From the NCBI GenBank assembly GCA_002179805.1, contig NAVB01001874.1, positions 1-31,189 of the forward strand: a stretch of 31,189 bases of DNA. The letters are read 5' to 3'. Numbering within the stretch: the stretch's first letter is position 1; each line of letters opens with the position of its first letter. Below, piece by piece: positions 28,366 through 31,189 of the stretch. This DNA is from Acanthamoeba lenticulata (lineage: Eukaryota; Discosea; Longamoebia; Acanthamoebidae). A model generated the notes under the pieces. It saw only the letters and a program-made list of their open reading frames with translations. It was not told the DNA's origin and made no database searches. Made by a program: the position numbers and the translations under genes.

Positions 28366-28829
28366 ATGAGTCGATCAGTACAGCTCTGAGGAGACGGGAG
28401 GGCGTCCCCCGCCTGGTTTCTGTGGCGTCGGGCGCTCTCTTGGCCTGTTCCCCTCCTCGAGCTGAGCACGCCGCGTTGCTGCTGTGAGGCAGACTGGGCC
28501 AGCTGCCCTGGCTGGACCTCTGCTTCATTGGCGGTGCGCGGTGTGTGCTGTACCACCACAACCAGTCCTCCTCCCGGAAGGTCACAACGCCATCGTTGCA
28601 GGATGCAGAGGAACGCGAAAGAGTTTCGCAAGCGCTCTCGTTCTGTGCCGGTGGGTCTTCCACCCAAAATAAAACTTTTCATCAAAACAACTTGTCCCGT
28701 CCAGAGATTGTTAGCCCTCTTGAGGCGTCGCTGGACCACTTGCGGTAATTTTTCTTGATTGTTCATTTTTCTTGTTAAAAATTTAGCAAAGAAAAAAGTG
28801 GCGAAGCAAGTCGGATTGGCTGATTTGAG
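28366..28829. other. Intergenic region, EF2-like gene to SNAPC3
   Basis: These 464 bp lie between two plus-strand genes. An AATAAA at 28668-28673, about 300 nt after the EF2-like stop, may be its poly(A) signal. A minus-strand frame of 134 codons covers most of the stretch but has no recognisable domain and no intron evidence. Confidence 0.5.
28668..28673 (+). terminator. Possible polyadenylation signal of the EF2-like gene
   Basis: AATAAA within CCAAAATAAAACTT, between the EF2-like stop and the SNAPC3 start. The distance from the stop is long for this compact genome, so the assignment is tentative. Confidence 0.35.
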
Positions 28830-30347
28830 ATGGAAGGCGTTGAGGGCAGTGCGGGTGGCTCCTCAGATCGGTCGTTGCTTGAGCAACCCTGGGCCGTGAC
28901 AGACGCGCGAGGGGAAGCGGCACCGCCCCTCATTGACATTCCGCGTTTTCGTCAAGAATGGATGCGCACGATCACCCCCATGTCGCCACGCATCGACCAT
29001 CTGCATCTGCTGGGAGACCCTTTGTTGGATGGCCAGCATGATATGATCGGGGACGATGCGGAGGAGCACCTTGTTCCTTTGCCCGATCTGTCGTGCGACG
29101 ACATCTTCATCGGCACTGCTCGTCAGCAAATTCAGGCGGCTATTCAAGCCGAAATTGTACGCTACAACACCCAACCCCATGCCCCTCCCTCGTCTCACCA
29201 CACCTTCCCACCAAAGGCCAGCGAGGAAAACAAAGAACTCCTCAAGAAGGGCCTGCTCGGTACCAATTCCCATTCTACACGGGTGGCACCCAATTACACG
29301 ACCAACCATTCATGTTTCTCTCTGCCCTCAGTGGACTCGGGATCAGCAACGTTGCTGCTGCGGGGCAAGGTGCCCAACGCCGCCAAGCTCGCCGCCGAGA
29401 AGGAGGCCGCCCGCTCTACCCTCCTCTCGCTCAAGGAGAAGCACGAGGCCGAGAAGGACGCGGCGACGCGCAAGCGCAAGGAAGTGAACTACCTCACGCC
29501 CAACGTGCTCGACCTCGACGCGCCCGAGTACGACGCCATCGCGCCGGACGAGGTCATCCTCGCCGTGTGCGTCTACCACCACAAGAAGCAGGTCAAGACA
29601 CAGGAGTTCTTCGTGCTCGGGAGTCAACCCATGCACCTCCTGCGCGACCGCATCATCTGCGTGGCCGACCTCCTGCCCGAGCCCAACAGCAAGTCCGGCT
29701 TTTTCTTCTTTGAAAACGTCTTCTACGACGACATGCGCGATCCGGCCAACATCCGCTACAGCTCGTACGTCACTTGACATAGGAGGTTGACAGGAAAGAT
29801 TATGTTGCTGACGATGGCGATGATGGTGATGAACAGGACGATCATCGACTGGGCCAACACGCTCAACAGCGGCGAGCGGCCGCCGTCGCGGGACAAGGGC
29901 AAGGAGCGGGACGAGGAGGCGGACGGCGGCACGACCGCGACGCAGCCGGGGGGCGATCCCCTCCTGGGTGGGCCGCGCTACAGCGCGCGCAACATGGAGG
30001 ACACGCGATGGGACTCGCTCAAGGTGCGCATCGGCGTGCCCTATCTCTACTGCCACCAGGGCAACTGCGAGCACCGCATCATCATCACCGACATCCGGCT
30101 GCCCACGCGGGACGACGAGAAGAACCGGCACGCCTACCCGGTGCAGACCTTCCAGAGCAAGATCCGCCGCAAGAAGTGCGTCATCTGCGACATCTACCCG
30201 GCCACCTACCTGACCTACAACGACGAGTTCAGCCCGCAGAACCCGTGCTTCTTCTGCGAGAAGTGCTACGTCCCGTTCCACTACGCCTACGACTCGCGCG
30301 GCACCCTCCTCCACGACCACGACGTCTTCACCTACCACCACGAGTGA
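28830..30347 (+). CDS. SNAPC3: snRNA-activating protein complex subunit 3 (SNAPC3/SNAP50)
   Basis: Four exons, 28830-29156, 29217-29259, 29332-29764 and 29837-30347, close in phase to give 437 aa. The C-terminal half matches SNAP50: FFFFENVFYDDMRDPANIRY, TIIDWANTLNS, then VRIGVPYLYCHQGNCEHRI, TDIRLPTRDD, YPVQTFQSKIRRKKCVIC and PCFFCEKCYVPFHY. The Cys/His pattern (CHQGNCEH, KCVICDIYP, CFFCEKC) is the zinc-binding SNAP finger of this family. The protein is part of the complex that binds the proximal sequence element of snRNA genes for Pol II and Pol III transcription in the nucleus. A charged helix (EKEAARSTLLSLKEKHEAEK) precedes the conserved half. An Asp/Glu/Gly-rich insert after NSGERPPSRDKGKERDEEAD is not conserved in the families I know. 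Confidence 0.92.
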
Positions 30348-30498
30348 AACCATCGTCTTCATCCCTTCTCCCATCATCAACCGACTCGAAGTGCTCGAGG
30401 AGGTCCAATGTGTGCGTTTCAGCATCGTCTCATCATCTTTTTCTTGCTGGACAACAAGCGCACATTGCTGTTGATGTCGGTGTTGATGGTGTTGTTGT

Positions 30499-31133
30499 TT
30501 ACTTCTTGCCGCCCCGGCCTCGGGTCTTGACGCCGAGAGCGATGACGGTGCCGCTGGCCATGTTGTACGACGCCAGCGACTGGTTGTCCTTGAGGAAGCC
30601 CAACCCCGCGGACTCCAGCTTCTGCTTGGCGGGCGGCATGCCCCCGAGCTGGTCCCGCACCATGTTCTTCACGTCCATTACCGTTTGCCTGTTGTCGTTG
30701 GGATCATCGTCAGCAGTTGAACAACAACAGAAGAAGATGATGATGAAGAAGGTGAAGACGTACTTGGGGTCGAGCACAAGCTCGAGCGTTTGGCCGTTGA
30801 AGTTCCACTCGGGCTGGGCGCCCTTTTCCGACGACGGCGGGACGGTGACCTTGATCGTCACCGGGCCCGGATGGCTCGCGATGAACTCCTCCTCCGATAG
30901 GAGGTTGGGCCCGGTCTTCTGCTTCTTGAGCGGCGACTCGTCCTCGTCCTCCACCGGCAGCGGACCGCCCGGCATTCCATAGCCAGGCGGCATTCCGTAG
31001 GGCGGCGGCGGCGGCATGCCCGGCGGGGCCATGCCGTGGGGCGGCGGCGGCATGCCCGGAGGCGCCATGCCGTAGTGCATCATCCCGGGCGGGCCCATGC
31101 CCGGCGGGGCCATGCCTGGCGGCGGCGTCATTG
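30499..31133 (-). CDS. SF3A1: Splicing factor 3A subunit 1 (SF3A1), C-terminal part, cut by the window edge
   Basis: Two exons are visible, 30764-31133 and 30499-30688, joined in phase (DPK to QTVMDVKN). Upstream lies the end of an intron (31134 to the edge), so the N-terminal SURP domains and most of the gene are outside the window. The visible part begins with a Gly/Met/Pro-rich repeat (PPGMAPPGM, MPPPPYGMPPGYG). A short linker with KKQKTGPNLLSEEEFIASHP follows, then a ubiquitin-like domain (VTIKVTVP, WNFNGQTLELVL, GGMPPAKQKLESAG, SLASYNMASGTVIALGVK) and a terminal RGRGGKK tail. In human SF3A1 the ubiquitin-like domain and RGG tail contact stem-loop 4 of U1 snRNA and link U1 and U2 snRNPs; the same layout here suggests the same role. 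It converges on SNAPC3 with about 150 bp between stops. Confidence 0.9.
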
Positions 31134-31189
31134 CTGATGATGACGATGATGCATTGATCAGCAAGATGAGCAAGTAAGAGAGGGGGGGG

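Noticed and set aside
29343..30425. 360-codon minus-strand frame opposite SNAPC3
   Set aside because: Val/Leu/Arg-rich antisense of a biased exon, without recognisable motifs.
1..31189. Search for tRNA/rRNA genes, CRISPR arrays, phage or transposon ends
   Set aside because: No tRNA box pair in a foldable context (GGTTCGA near 16130 lies inside the PIG-L coding sequence), no regularly spaced repeats beyond the coding minisatellite, and no transposase, integrase or terminal repeats seen.

Overview
This window reads as nuclear DNA of a GC-rich, gene-dense, intron-bearing protist. The best fit is Acanthamoeba, probably A. castellanii, or a close relative. The reasons are C/G-ending codons, compact spacing, many 50-130 nt GT-AG introns with GTACG or GTGCGT donors, T- or A-rich intergenic gaps, and Amoebozoa-like contents (SAM/TKL kinase, Rac-type GTPase, RFX factor). 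This assignment is an inference from composition and gene content. I found no rRNA, tRNA, CRISPR array, insertion sequence or bacterial-style operon.

Sixteen protein genes are supported. I joined exons by hand and checked that the reading phase closes across every junction, except where stated. Left part (1-7.5 kb): a MYND/SET methyltransferase-like gene (+), a small secreted protein (+), a membrane-anchored endonuclease/exonuclease/phosphatase-fold enzyme (-) and a four-CBS AMPK-gamma-like protein (+). The last two diverge from a shared promoter region holding a perfect ACGT-core inverted repeat. Centre-left (7.7-15.3 kb): an RFX-type transcription factor (-) with an in-frame intron inside its DNA-binding domain, a four-pass membrane protein (-) and a triple-SAP nuclear protein (+).

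Centre-right (15.4-24.7 kb) is a run of six minus-strand genes: PIG-L of GPI-anchor synthesis, a Rac/Rho GTPase, an acidic protein of unknown family, a YEATS-domain protein, a SAM-TKL kinase directly upstream of it (two genes or one fusion), and a Sec23/24-like zinc-finger plus vWA protein. Right part (25.4-31.2 kb): an EF2-family GTPase whose diphthamide loop departs from the canonical sequence, SNAPC3 (snRNA transcription) and the 3' part of SF3A1 (U2 snRNP), which runs off the window edge.

The genes do not form one pathway. Themes are chromatin and transcription (SET, RFX, SAP, YEATS, SNAPC3), RNA and translation (SF3A1, EF2-like) and signalling (AMPK-gamma-like, Rac, SAM-TKL). I see no defence island or mobile cassette. 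The most interesting leads are the EF2-like paralogue with an altered diphthamide loop, the kinase/YEATS junction, and the retainable intron in the RFX DNA-binding domain. Exon edges were counted by eye and may be off by one base.
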